Shown: positions 53,971 to 61,925 of the stretch, one piece after another
How positions within the stretch are numbered: the first letter of the stretch is position 1
Layout of the letters: each line of letters starts with the position of its first letter
DNA from: Microbacterium sp. SS28
Lineage (GTDB): Bacteria > Actinomycetota > Actinomycetes > Actinomycetales > Microbacteriaceae
Direction: 5' to 3'
DNA: 64,000 nucleotides
Assembly (NCBI RefSeq): GCF_022761035.1
Contig: NZ_JAKWJP010000005.1
Span: forward strand, 444,794 to 508,793
Notes under the pieces: model-generated
Seen by the model: the letters and a program-made list of their open reading frames with translations, nothing else
Databases searched by the model: none
Told to the model about the DNA's origin: nothing
Made by a program: the position numbers and the translations under genes

Positions 53971-54312
53971 ATGAGACGCCACTGGACACCGCTCGCCTTC
54001 CTATACCTCGGGCTCGCGATCGCCGGCATCATCGGCACCTGGTACTTCAACGTCCTCGCGATCATCCAGATGAGGGACTACCTTGGCGACCTGGTGACCA
54101 GCGGGCCCGCCGTGTCGTCGTTCACGATCGACCTGCTCGTGGTGGCTGTCGCGGGGAGCATCTTCATCATCGTCGAGGCTCGGCGCCTGCGTATGCGATT
54201 CGGCTGGCTCTATGTCGTCGGCGCGGCGCTCACCGCGTTCGCCTTCACTTTCCCGCTGTTCCTCGCCATGCGGCAGCGACGCACCACGGAGCTCGCTCGC
54301 GTCGAAGAATGA
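53971..54312 (+). CDS. DUF2834-type membrane protein
   Basis: A 113-aa protein with three membrane segments: PLAFLYLGLAIAGIIGTWYFN, FTIDLLVVAVAGSIFIIVEARRLRM and LYVVGAALTAFAFTFPLFLAMRQRR. The order and the Arg-rich loop match DUF2834 proteins, whose function is unknown. Confidence 0.78.
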   Translation: MRRHWTPLAFLYLGLAIAGIIGTWYFNVLAIIQMRDYLGDLVTSGPAVSSFTIDLLVVAVAGSIFIIVEARRLRMRFGWLYVVGAALTAFAFTFPLFLAMRQRRTTELARVEE

Positions 54313-54505
54313 CGCCGACTGCTCCGCGGGGCGCTGCGTGGCTGCGGGTGATCCACCCTGCCGGCGACAGCTGCCCACCCGCCATCGTCAGCCCGGCGTC
54401 GAGAACGGCCGCAACGTTCTGGACAGGCCACAAGCGCGGGAGAATACTGTCGGCCACGGGGCGCCGCCGAGGACGTCGACGCCGACCCGATGGAGGAGTC
54501 GCATC

Positions 54506-55603
54506 ATGACCACGCACGAGACGTCGGTGGCCGCCGCAAGCGGCCCTGCGGACTTCGAGCGCTATGGACTCGACCCGACCAGGATCGCGCAGTGGGAGGA
54601 CGGCGCACGCACCGATGATCGGCCGGGCACCTATGAGTGGTGGTACTTCGACGCCCACCTCGCCGACGGGTCGAAGCTCGTGGTGGTCTTCATGAACAAA
54701 GACATCGTCACCCCGAACCGACCCCTCTCGCCGATCCTCCGCCTGGACCTCGACCTGCCTGATGGACGCTCGTTCCACAAGGTCCTGTCCTTTCCACCCG
54801 AGGAATGGTCAGCCGCTCGTGACCGGGCCGACGTCCGGATCGGCGCGAATCGCTTCCACGGGGACCTTCATGAGTACCGCATCCAGGCCACCGCAGACAA
54901 CGTGTCGGTGGACGTCACTCTCGTCGGTCACATCCCCCCGTGGAGACCCGCGACCGGGCACATGCTCTTCGGGGCGAAGCGGGAGTTGGAGTTCGCATGG
55001 CTGCCGTCTGTGCCGCAGGGCACGGTGACCGGGTCGTACGTCGTCGACGGGGTCACTACCTCGGTCACGGGCGTCGGCTATCACGACCACAACTGGGGCA
55101 ATGTCGGGCTGACCAAGATCATCCACAACTGGTACTGGGCCCGAGGCCAGGCCGGCCCGTTCAGCGTGATCGCCTCGTACATCACGGCCGTCGAGAAGTA
55201 CGGCTACGAGTCGATCCCCGTGTTCATGCTGGCGCGCGACGGCCGGATCGTGGCGGATGACGCGTCAATGGTGCGATTCGAGACGGAGGGCGAGTACCTC
55301 GACGGCGTCACCGGCAAGCCCGTCGCATCGGTCACCCGCTACCTCTTCACGCATGACGAGGACGAGGTCGCCGTGACCTTCCGTCGTGAGCGGGACCTCG
55401 TGCGGGCGCGCATGACCGACGAGCTGCCGCGAGCGAAGCGCGTGCTGGCGAGACTCGCCCGGTTCGACGGCGCCTACCACCGCTTCGCCGGTCCGATGAC
55501 GATCACCGTGTACAAGGCCGGTCAGCAGGTCGAGGAGTACACCGACGACGCGATCTGGGAGCTGATGTACTTCGGCCATGCCCGCCGCCCTGCGGCATCC
55601 TGA
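54506..55603 (+). CDS. CrtC/lipocalin-like protein (first of a pair)
   Basis: A 365-aa protein related to hydroxyneurosporene synthase (CrtC) and AttH-type lipocalin proteins. Hallmarks are GTYEWWYFDAHLADGSKLVVVFMNKD near residues 40-65 and VTGVGYHDHNWGNVGLTKIIHNWYWAR in the middle (YHDHNWG). No signal peptide. ATG 54506 with GGAGGAG upstream. No carotenoid genes are nearby, so a carotenoid role is unlikely; it may bind or hydrate another lipid. Confidence 0.8.
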   Translation: MTTHETSVAAASGPADFERYGLDPTRIAQWEDGARTDDRPGTYEWWYFDAHLADGSKLVVVFMNKDIVTPNRPLSPILRLDLDLPDGRSFHKVLSFPPEEWSAARDRADVRIGANRFHGDLHEYRIQATADNVSVDVTLVGHIPPWRPATGHMLFGAKRELEFAWLPSVPQGTVTGSYVVDGVTTSVTGVGYHDHNWGNVGLTKIIHNWYWARGQAGPFSVIASYITAVEKYGYESIPVFMLARDGRIVADDASMVRFETEGEYLDGVTGKPVASVTRYLFTHDEDEVAVTFRRERDLVRARMTDELPRAKRVLARLARFDGAYHRFAGPMTITVYKAGQQVEEYTDDAIWELMYFGHARRPAAS

Positions 55604-55708
55604 ACCGTTCGAACCCTCCGGCCTGCGACACCGAAGTTGCCGCGCAGGGGCGAGGCCTCGATAATGTTGGGCAATTCCCGACCCCGCGCCGGAAGGGGAA
55701 GGACCGCT

Positions 55709-56539
55709 GTGAGCTCGATCGTATTCGCACCGCATCCTTCCGCAGCGCTCGAGTACTGGTTTTTCAAGGTCAACGCGGGTCGGATCGCCCTCATTGTCGA
55801 CTGGATCGAGCGCCGCAGACCGGGCGAGCACGTGCTCCGAGTGAGCGTCCACTCGCCGCACAGGCGTGAGGTCGTCTTCAAGGATCTCGACACCTGGATG
55901 CCACAAGACAATTTCATGACGACAGAGCGGTCCGTCGGGCATGCCGGCGACGTCGCGTGGGACCTGACCATCACTCCGAAACGAGAGCCGATCGCGCCGG
56001 ACATCTTTCCGGTCGGCCTGCTGAGGATTCCGGACCTCGCCTCCTTCGGATCGCCCTTCGCGACGTTCTCGGGGTGGATCCAGCATGGTCCGGAGCGAAC
56101 GACGCTGACCGAGGTCCTTGGGTCGATCACTCAGTACTGGGGTCGCAGCCTCGCCGCCGAGTGGTGGTGGATATCGGCGCATCAGTTCGACCGTCCAGAT
56201 GTCGCGCTCGAAGGCGTCGCGCTGAGATCCCGGGCCTGGGGCACAGCAATTCAGCTGCCACTCGCCTACTTCTCGCTGTACCGGGCCGGGAAGTCCGAGT
56301 ACATTCAGGCCCCGCCGAGCCGCGTCGAGGTGGAGGGAACCCCCGATGAGTTCCAGGTGCACGTCTGGCGTCGAGGCAAGGAAGGCCTGAGCTTCATCTG
56401 CGTCGGCCGCGAATACGGCGACTTCGGCGACGGCATCGTCAACACTCTGACGGGCGACCTTGAGATCCGGGAAGGCGGTCGCGTCATCGCCCGCTCGACC
56501 GCAACGGCCGGCCTGGAGCGGTTGGCTCCGCGGCGCTGA
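55709..56539 (+). CDS. Lipocalin-like protein (second of a pair)
   Basis: A 276-aa protein that repeats the architecture of its neighbour in shorter form: LEYWFFKVNAGRIALIVDWIERR corresponds to YEWWYFDAHL..., and LAAEWWWISAHQFDRPDVALEGVAL corresponds to the HNWYWAR region. It resembles tocopherol-cyclase/CrtC-type lipocalin domains. GTG 55709 with AAGGGGAAGGA upstream; ATG 55664 is possible. It follows the first copy by ~105 bp on the same strand, so the two may act together. Confidence 0.72.
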   Translation: MSSIVFAPHPSAALEYWFFKVNAGRIALIVDWIERRRPGEHVLRVSVHSPHRREVVFKDLDTWMPQDNFMTTERSVGHAGDVAWDLTITPKREPIAPDIFPVGLLRIPDLASFGSPFATFSGWIQHGPERTTLTEVLGSITQYWGRSLAAEWWWISAHQFDRPDVALEGVALRSRAWGTAIQLPLAYFSLYRAGKSEYIQAPPSRVEVEGTPDEFQVHVWRRGKEGLSFICVGREYGDFGDGIVNTLTGDLEIREGGRVIARSTATAGLERLAPRR

Positions 56540-56681
56540 GATCCTCGACGGAGGTCTTCACCCCCTGCGGCGCCGCCTTCGCCGAGGTGGAACAACCCGA
56601 GCGTCCGGAGCGCATCCATCTGTTCGACGACAAAAGGGTGATGAGAGCAATTTCGCGCACTCATTCGTCATCACCACCGTT

Positions 56682-56741
56682 GCCGTCACGCGACCGCGCG
56701 CGCTGGCGCTCCGCCGCGCGACGCCGTCACGCGACCGCGCG
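56682..56741. repeat. 41-bp-spaced direct repeat at the HxlR gene 3' end
   Basis: The 19-nt string GCCGTCACGCGACCGCGCG occurs at 56682-56700 and again at 56723-56741, and the following ~20 nt (CTGGCGCTC..GCCGCGCGA) are also repeated. The right copy encodes the last codons of the regulator; the left copy lies just after its stop. It is a small 3'-end duplication. Confidence 0.7.
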
Positions 56742-57200
56742 TTCCCTGGCGCTCAGCCGCGCGAGTGCGCTCTCCGCGCCTCCGAGGAGCGAACCGCCCT
56801 CGCGCACGGCCTGCTCCCACGCGTCGAGCACGTCCTGGCGGTCCATCGCCATGACCGCCTCCCACGGATCGTCCTCCTCCATGGGAACGCCGCCCATGCC
56901 CCATCGCGCCGCTTCGTACAAGAGCGGGATCGCCGCGATGCCGCGCTCCGTCGCCGAGTACGTGACCTTGCGGGCATCCATCTCGCTCGGGGTGCGCACA
57001 ATGATTCCGCTGCGCTCGAGTCGGGCGAGGCGATCGGCGAGCACGCTCGGACCGATTCGCTCCTCGGACCGAAGGAACTCCCCGAAGGTGTGCTTGCCGA
57101 GTGTGAGCAGGTCGCGCATGATCAGCAGCGACCAGCTGTCGCCGAAGGTCTCCACGGTGAAATTGGTGGGGCAGGTCGACCGCCCCTCAGCTCGCTTCAT
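56727..57200 (-). CDS. HxlR-family transcriptional regulator
   Basis: A 157-aa winged-helix regulator. NFTVETFGDSWSLLIMRDLLTLGKHTFGEFLRSEERIGPSVLADRLARLERSGIIVR covers the HxlR DNA-binding domain. The N-terminal C10 in STCPT is in the position of the redox-sensing Cys of many family members. It is divergent from an SRPBCC gene with two clear operator palindromes in between, so it almost certainly regulates itself and that gene. Confidence 0.9.
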   Translation of the reverse strand: MKRAEGRSTCPTNFTVETFGDSWSLLIMRDLLTLGKHTFGEFLRSEERIGPSVLADRLARLERSGIIVRTPSEMDARKVTYSATERGIAAIPLLYEAARWGMGGVPMEEDDPWEAVMAMDRQDVLDAWEQAVREGGSLLGGAESALARLSARERAVA

Positions 57201-57303
57201 ACGTCGAGTCTACGGCATTGACTATGATCATCGTAGTGATATACGCTTCGATCATCGAAGTAAAAAGGATGCTGCGACGGCGGCCTGAAGCGAAGGAGCC
57301 ACG
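57201..57303. promoter_or_regulatory. HxlR double operator and SRPBCC promoter
   Basis: Two 15-bp inverted repeats with the same core: CTATGATCATCGTAG at 57222-57236 (one mismatch) and CTTCGATCATCGAAG at 57246-57260 (perfect), centres 24 bp apart, about two helical turns. A TTGACT at 57218-57223 and TATACG at 57240-57245 (16-nt spacer) form a promoter directed to the SRPBCC gene. The first operator fills the spacer, and the second covers the start point, so binding would block transcription. Confidence 0.8.
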
Positions 57304-57798
57304 ATGAACGACACGACCCAGCACGAGACACTCGATCTCGTCGTGAGCCGCGACATCCCCGCCCCCATCGAGGCGGCCTGGAAGTCGTGGACCGAACCCG
57401 ACCGCGTGCTTCGCTGGTGGGGCCCGAACGGCTTCACCTGCACGGTCGCCGAGCTCGACGTGCGCGTCGGCGGCACGTCGCTCGTGTGCATGAGCGCGCC
57501 CGACTGGGGATTCCCGGCGCTGTACAGCACCTGGGCGTACACGCTTGTCGACGCCCCGCACCGCCTCGAGTTCATCCACAACATCGCCGACGAGAACGGC
57601 GCCACGATCGACCCCGCAACCATCGGGGCCGCGGGAATCCCGCGCGACGTGCGGCACGTCATCACGTTCGAGTCGATCGGCGACGACGCGTCTCGACTCA
57701 CCGTCACCGAACTCGGCTACATCGACCCCGAGCAGCTCGCGCTCTCGAAGAAGGGCCTCGAGGAGTCCCTCGACAAGCTCGTCGCGATCTACGTGTGA
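57304..57798 (+). CDS. SRPBCC/AHSA1-family protein
   Basis: A 164-aa START-fold protein of the AHSA1 group: VSRDIPAPIEAAWKSWTEPDRVLRWWGPNGFTC at residues 14-46, then HRLEFIHNIADENG and a C-terminal helix LSKKGLEESLDKLVAIYV. It is the probable target of the divergent HxlR regulator, a common actinobacterial pairing. It shares fold but not close similarity with the SRPBCC gene at 13206. Confidence 0.9.
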   Translation: MNDTTQHETLDLVVSRDIPAPIEAAWKSWTEPDRVLRWWGPNGFTCTVAELDVRVGGTSLVCMSAPDWGFPALYSTWAYTLVDAPHRLEFIHNIADENGATIDPATIGAAGIPRDVRHVITFESIGDDASRLTVTELGYIDPEQLALSKKGLEESLDKLVAIYV

Positions 57799-58102
57799 GC
57801 CCAGCCGCCCCGGACGTCCCCTGGCCCGCGCGCACCGGGCTGCCTCGCTCCTCGACTTGCGCCTCCGCCCGTCGTGCGGTGGACATATCGCGCATCGTCC
57901 CTACAACGGGCTCGACGGATGGGGCGCCGGGGAGAACCTGCCGAGGGGCGGCCCGTTGCCGCCCGGCTAGGTGCCTCTGGCGTTGCCGAGCCGGTCACCG
58001 CTGCACCGCAGATTGGTTACACGTAACGAGGTCGGGCTGTAAGGTTTGCTCGCGTCGCGCGGCTTAAGTGATGAGGTAGTGCTCGACCGATCGGAGTGGG
58101 GG
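57799..58102. promoter_or_regulatory. Intergenic region with palindrome upstream of the sigma-factor operon
   Basis: This 304-nt gene-free stretch contains a perfect inverted repeat GTTAC-AC-GTAAC at 58016-58027. GTTACA (58016-58021) and TAAGGT (58040-58045) with 18-nt spacing could form a promoter overlapping it. Nothing else is recognised in the first 200 nt. Confidence 0.4.
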
Positions 58103-58609
58103 ATGGTCGAATCCCGGCAGGAGACCTTCCGCGCGTTGTTCGACGCCCACTACTCGGCTGTGTTCGCGTTTCTGCGTCGGCGGGTGGCGGATGCTCAGGA
58201 TGCCGAGGAGCTCGCCGCGGACGTGTTCCGGCTCGCGTGGGAGAAGCAGGATCCGCGATCGCCGTTCCAGCGGGGTTGGCTGTTCAAGGTCGCGTCGGAT
58301 CGGTTGACCGACTTCTACCGCCGTCAGGGGGTGCGTCGTGAGGTCGAAGCAGCGTTGCGTCGTCGCCTTGAGGATGCTCCGTGGCGGATCGGTGTAGAGG
58401 ATTCGATCGCGGTGCGGGATGCGGTACGAGCGTTGTCGTCTCGAGAGCAGGAAGCGCTGCAGCTGACCTACTGGGATGGGATGTCGGCGTCGGAGATCGC
58501 CGCGGTTCTGGGGTGCAGCAACGCGTCCGTGTGGACGTTGCTGTCGCGCGCGAGGGCGAGGCTCCGCGGCGCGCTCGGCGAACCGTCGCTAGAGGGGAGT
58601 GCAAAGTGA
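58103..58609 (+). CDS. ECF RNA polymerase sigma factor
   Basis: A 168-aa extracytoplasmic-function sigma factor. Region 2 is LFDAHYSAVFAFLRRRVADAQDAEELAADVFRLAWEK..PFQRGWLFKVASDRLTDFYRR and region 4 is LSSREQEALQLTYWDGMSASEIAAVLGCSNASVWTLLSRARARLR. ATG 58103 is favoured over 58046. The next gene overlaps its stop (GTGA), the usual sigma/anti-sigma arrangement. Confidence 0.93.
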   Translation: MVESRQETFRALFDAHYSAVFAFLRRRVADAQDAEELAADVFRLAWEKQDPRSPFQRGWLFKVASDRLTDFYRRQGVRREVEAALRRRLEDAPWRIGVEDSIAVRDAVRALSSREQEALQLTYWDGMSASEIAAVLGCSNASVWTLLSRARARLRGALGEPSLEGSAK

Positions 58610-59322
58610 CCACGGACATCGATTCGCGGGTTGCGGAGCTGATGCGGGCCGCGGACCCGCACCCGGAGTTGACGGATGCGCCCCTCGGGCTGCGGGAGCA
58701 AACGCTGCGAGACGCGATCGTGCAAGAGGTTCGACGCCAGCCTCATGCGCGTCGGCGCCGGTGGGCGGCTTCGATGCGTCGCCACGCCACGCCCGCATTC
58801 GCGGCGGCTTTCGCCGTCGTCTTCGTTGTGGGAGTGGTCGGGGCCGTCGCGGTGACCGCCCTGAATCAGGTTGCGTCGCCTCGCAGCGACGACCCGACGG
58901 CACCGATCGGAGGGATGCCGTCGCTGTCGGCGCCCGCGACGGACCCGAGCGGCGCGGTCGACGCGACCCGACTGCCGGCGGAGACGCTTCCCGCGGTCGG
59001 TGGGCAGGCGATCCTAAGACCGGATCCGACCCTGACGTGGGAGAGCTTGAACGGTGCTCTCACATGGGTGGAAGACCAGGGGCTCGAGATGAGATCGCTC
59101 CAGGGCTTCCAGCGCGCCGGCACTGTTCAGCCCTGGACAGCCGAGAAGGCGGATGGCAGCGGCACATGCATTCTGCTTCGCACGCACGACGGTTCAATAT
59201 TCGACCAGCTGGGGTGCGAGTCCGACGTCGCGCCGGCCTCGGTCGAGCGCGCGCTCGCCGGCTCGATCCTGCGATTCACGATCGACGGTGCGGCCATCGT
59301 TGTGTCCGTCGAGGCGCCGTGA
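58606..59322 (+). CDS. Putative membrane anti-sigma factor
   Basis: A 238-aa protein with a ~65-residue cytoplasmic part (VAELMRAADPHPELTDAPLGLREQTLRD), one membrane segment (HATPAFAAAFAVVFVVGVVGAVAVTAL) and an outer domain of ~140 residues containing two cysteines. Topology and coupling to the sigma gene argue for an anti-sigma factor, but the zinc motif HxxxCxxC is absent. Confidence 0.68.
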   Translation: MTTDIDSRVAELMRAADPHPELTDAPLGLREQTLRDAIVQEVRRQPHARRRRWAASMRRHATPAFAAAFAVVFVVGVVGAVAVTALNQVASPRSDDPTAPIGGMPSLSAPATDPSGAVDATRLPAETLPAVGGQAILRPDPTLTWESLNGALTWVEDQGLEMRSLQGFQRAGTVQPWTAEKADGSGTCILLRTHDGSIFDQLGCESDVAPASVERALAGSILRFTIDGAAIVVSVEAP

Positions 59323-59344
59323 CACGAAAGCGAGGAGCGAACGA

Positions 59345-60388
59345 ATGCGAAATGCAACGTTCCGTCGTCGAGCAGCGTCGTCACCTTTCCCGGCGCTGGC
59401 CCTTCTTGTCGTCCTTGCTGTGACCTCCTGCTCACCCTCGGCGACGATAGGCCCGACGCGTTCTCCGACGGAGACGAGTACTGCGGCTGCGAATGCGGAG
59501 ACTCACGACGCGATCGATTCCGGACGCATCCTGTTCGCCGTCGAGGGGGACACGGGATCTGGGGGAACGGAGCTGAGGGTCCTCGAGGGCAGCGACCTCA
59601 CTCGGGTTGTGACCGGTGACCCCACGATGGCTCACGTCGGGTGGGCAGGCGGCGACGCGATCGTGTACGACAGTGAGCCGACACCGGGCCGCCGAGTGTT
59701 CCGGCGGCCGGACTATCACGATGAGACGGCCGAACCGGTCGCCCCGGATGCGCCGGCGGGAAGCGCGGACGCGGGGGCATCTCCGGATGGGACGATGGTG
59801 GCGTTCGCTGCGTCGATGCCATCCGATGGACGGGCTGTCGGCCTGTCGGTGGTGCCGACCAGCGGCGGCGAGCTCGTTGCGATCACGCCTCCGAACGCCG
59901 ACCAGACTCTTCTGCCGTTCGACGACAATCCATCGTTCTCCCCCGACGGACGCAAGATCGTCTATCTGCGCGTCAGTGCCGTCTCAGAGGAGGGAGAGCC
60001 GCGGATGGGCGACGTGTTGGTCGTGGATGTCGGGGGCGGGACTCCCCAGCTCATCAGCTCCGACATCCCGTACCCAGGTCCCCCGCGATTCTCGCCTGAC
60101 GGCGGCCAGGTCCTCTTCCACCAAAGGAGCGCGAGCGCGGCGGGCCTGTCCTTGTGGGTCGTCCCTGCGAGCGGCGGCGAGCCAAGAGAGCTCTTCGCAG
60201 TTCCGCCCCACGCCAACGCGTTCAACGCGGACTGGTCGCCTGACGGTTCACAGCTGGTGTTCGAGTGGTACCAGGACGGGTGGGACCGCAACGAGCTCCG
60301 AGTGTCCAACCTGGACGGTTCCGCCATGCGCACCATCTGGCGAGGCATGGGCCGAACCACCGCCGAGACCCCCGACTGGACCGAGTGA
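59345..60388 (+). CDS. TolB/PD40-type beta-propeller lipoprotein
   Basis: A 347-aa lipoprotein: signal SSPFPALALLVVLAVTSC (lipobox VTSC), then TolB-like PD40 repeats such as GASPDGTMVAFAAS, NPSFSPDGRKIVYLR, PPRFSPDGGQVLFHQR and NADWSPDGSQLVFEW. It begins 22 nt after the anti-sigma gene, so the three form an operon; it may sense or report an envelope signal (inference). Confidence 0.82.
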   Translation: MRNATFRRRAASSPFPALALLVVLAVTSCSPSATIGPTRSPTETSTAAANAETHDAIDSGRILFAVEGDTGSGGTELRVLEGSDLTRVVTGDPTMAHVGWAGGDAIVYDSEPTPGRRVFRRPDYHDETAEPVAPDAPAGSADAGASPDGTMVAFAASMPSDGRAVGLSVVPTSGGELVAITPPNADQTLLPFDDNPSFSPDGRKIVYLRVSAVSEEGEPRMGDVLVVDVGGGTPQLISSDIPYPGPPRFSPDGGQVLFHQRSASAAGLSLWVVPASGGEPRELFAVPPHANAFNADWSPDGSQLVFEWYQDGWDRNELRVSNLDGSAMRTIWRGMGRTTAETPDWTE

Positions 60389-60410
60389 GCGGATACCGAC
60401 CGCCGCGCTA

Positions 60411-60434
60411 CCATCCGTATTCGGGCAGCGCCTG
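60411..60434 (+). repeat. Extragenic repeat copy D (partial)
   Basis: CCATCCGTATTCGGGCAGCG aligns with the core of copy B (ATCCGTATCCGGGCACCG) and lies 22 nt after the PD40 gene stop, the same placement as the other copies. Confidence 0.4.
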
Positions 60435-60520
60435 TAGTCGCCCGCGCGCGCGGTCATGTTGCGCTGCGATTCCACCTCGAGCCGTGACACCGTCCTCGTT
60501 CGCGGGACTACCGTGTGGGC

Positions 60521-61408
60521 ATGCGCTTGAGCCTCTGCCTCGATCCACGGAGGCCGTGGGATGAGTTGCTGTCGCTCGCGCGGATGGCCGAGGACGGCGG
60601 TTTCGAGACGGTGTTCGTTCCCGACCACTTCCTGCCCGCCGGCCCGGATGCGTCGGTCTCGGGTCGGATGCTCGAGGCCTGGACTGTCCTGAGCGCGATC
60701 GCCGCATCGTCCAGTCATGTGCGGGTGGGCACGCTCGTGCTTGGCACCGGGTACCGACATCCCGCGGTGGTGGCGAACATGGCGGCCGCGTTGGATGAGG
60801 TGTCGCAGGGTCGGCTCACGCTCGGCCTCGGCGCGGGCTGGCAGGAGAACGAGCATGCTGCGTTCGGCATCGGCCTCGATCCGGTGGGAGTGCGGCTGAA
60901 CCGGTTCGAGGAGGCCGTCCAGGTAGTCCGCGCGCTGCTCCGCGACGAGGTCACGACGTTCGAGGGGGTGTATTACCGCATCGACCACGCGCATTGTGAG
61001 CCGATGCCGATGCAGGACCCCCTTCCGATCCTGATCGGCGGTGGCGGGGAGCGGCGCACGATCCCACTGGCCGCGCGGTATGCCGACGCCTGGCATGCGT
61101 GGACATCGCCAGCCCAGTTCCGAAGCAAGCGCGCGATCCTCGATGCCGCGTGCGACGCGGTCGGGCGCAACCGCGACGAGGTGCGCCGACTCACGGGACA
61201 GACCGTGCTCGTCTCCTCGGGCCCGCGCGGCGAGACCGGGCCTGACGACGTCATCGGCACGGCCGGCCAGGTGCAGTCTCAGCTGGAGGAGTACCGGGAG
61301 GCCGGCGTCGATGAGTTCATCGTCCGCGACGACGCCGGCATCGACGTGTCCGACGCCCTGGCCTCCCTTATGACATTGGCGAGCGACGTCGCGCCGCAGA
61401 TAGCCTGA
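60521..61408 (+). CDS. LLM-class F420-dependent oxidoreductase
   Basis: A 295-aa luciferase-like TIM-barrel enzyme. RLSLCLDPRRPWDELLSLARMAEDGGFETVFVPDHF, HVRVGTLVLGTGYRHPAVVANMAAALDEVSQGRLTLGLGAGWQENEHAAFG and PILIGGGGERRTIPLAARYADAWHAW are the characteristic F420-dependent LLM segments. Substrate unknown. ATG 60521 chosen; similarity begins there. Confidence 0.92.
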   Translation: MRLSLCLDPRRPWDELLSLARMAEDGGFETVFVPDHFLPAGPDASVSGRMLEAWTVLSAIAASSSHVRVGTLVLGTGYRHPAVVANMAAALDEVSQGRLTLGLGAGWQENEHAAFGIGLDPVGVRLNRFEEAVQVVRALLRDEVTTFEGVYYRIDHAHCEPMPMQDPLPILIGGGGERRTIPLAARYADAWHAWTSPAQFRSKRAILDAACDAVGRNRDEVRRLTGQTVLVSSGPRGETGPDDVIGTAGQVQSQLEEYREAGVDEFIVRDDAGIDVSDALASLMTLASDVAPQIA

Positions 61409-61431
61409 TCCGCCCACCCGACCAGCCCAAG

Positions 61432-61515
61432 CCCGGCCGGCTGCTTCCCACCGATGGCCGCCTCCACGTGTTCAAGCCGGCCTACTCCCCAAACGGGTCG
61501 AAGATCCTCTTCGGC
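61432..61515 (+). pseudogene. Remnant of a PD40/TolB-type repeat
   Basis: The frame leading into the next gene reads GRLHVFKPAYSPNGSKILFG, a textbook PD40 blade, but there is no start, no signal peptide and only one blade. It probably derives from a lost propeller gene of the kind still present at 59345-60388. Confidence 0.45.
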
Positions 61516-61590
61516 TGCGCACGCCGTGATGACGGCAACAACGAGGGTCGCCCTGCGGGCGTTGCCGCGCTGTTAGGAGAGAATCGGCGC

Positions 61591-61881
61591 ATGCACTACC
61601 GGCTCATGAACGACTACGGCGCGCTCTGGCCGTTCTGGGCTCAGGGCGGACTGTGCGGCGACGGCGACCCGCGCCTTCCTCCCGACCTGGAACGTGAGGT
61701 CAGGGACTGGTCGGACCAGTTCGGGCGGCTGTTCGAATGGCAGCACGGCTGGCCCGATCAAGCGACCGCGGAGGCGCATCGAGCCGAAGGAGAACGGCTG
61801 TACACCGAGATCCAGCACGCGTTGCCCGACGACACTGTCGGCTTCCAGTACTGGGAGATCGCCTGGCGGCCTGCCCAGTGA
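61591..61881 (+). CDS. Small conserved hypothetical protein
   Basis: A 96-aa acidic, Trp-rich protein starting MHYRLMNDYGALWPFW, with EVRDWSDQFGRLFEWQHGW and VGFQYWEIAW later. It resembles small actinobacterial proteins of unknown function. The upstream 41 codons of the same frame belong to the PD40 remnant. Confidence 0.68.
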   Translation: MHYRLMNDYGALWPFWAQGGLCGDGDPRLPPDLEREVRDWSDQFGRLFEWQHGWPDQATAEAHRAEGERLYTEIQHALPDDTVGFQYWEIAWRPAQ

Positions 61882-61925
61882 CCGGTCGGCCAGCGGGCGG
61901 ATACCGGTCGCTGGCTGAGCCCAGC

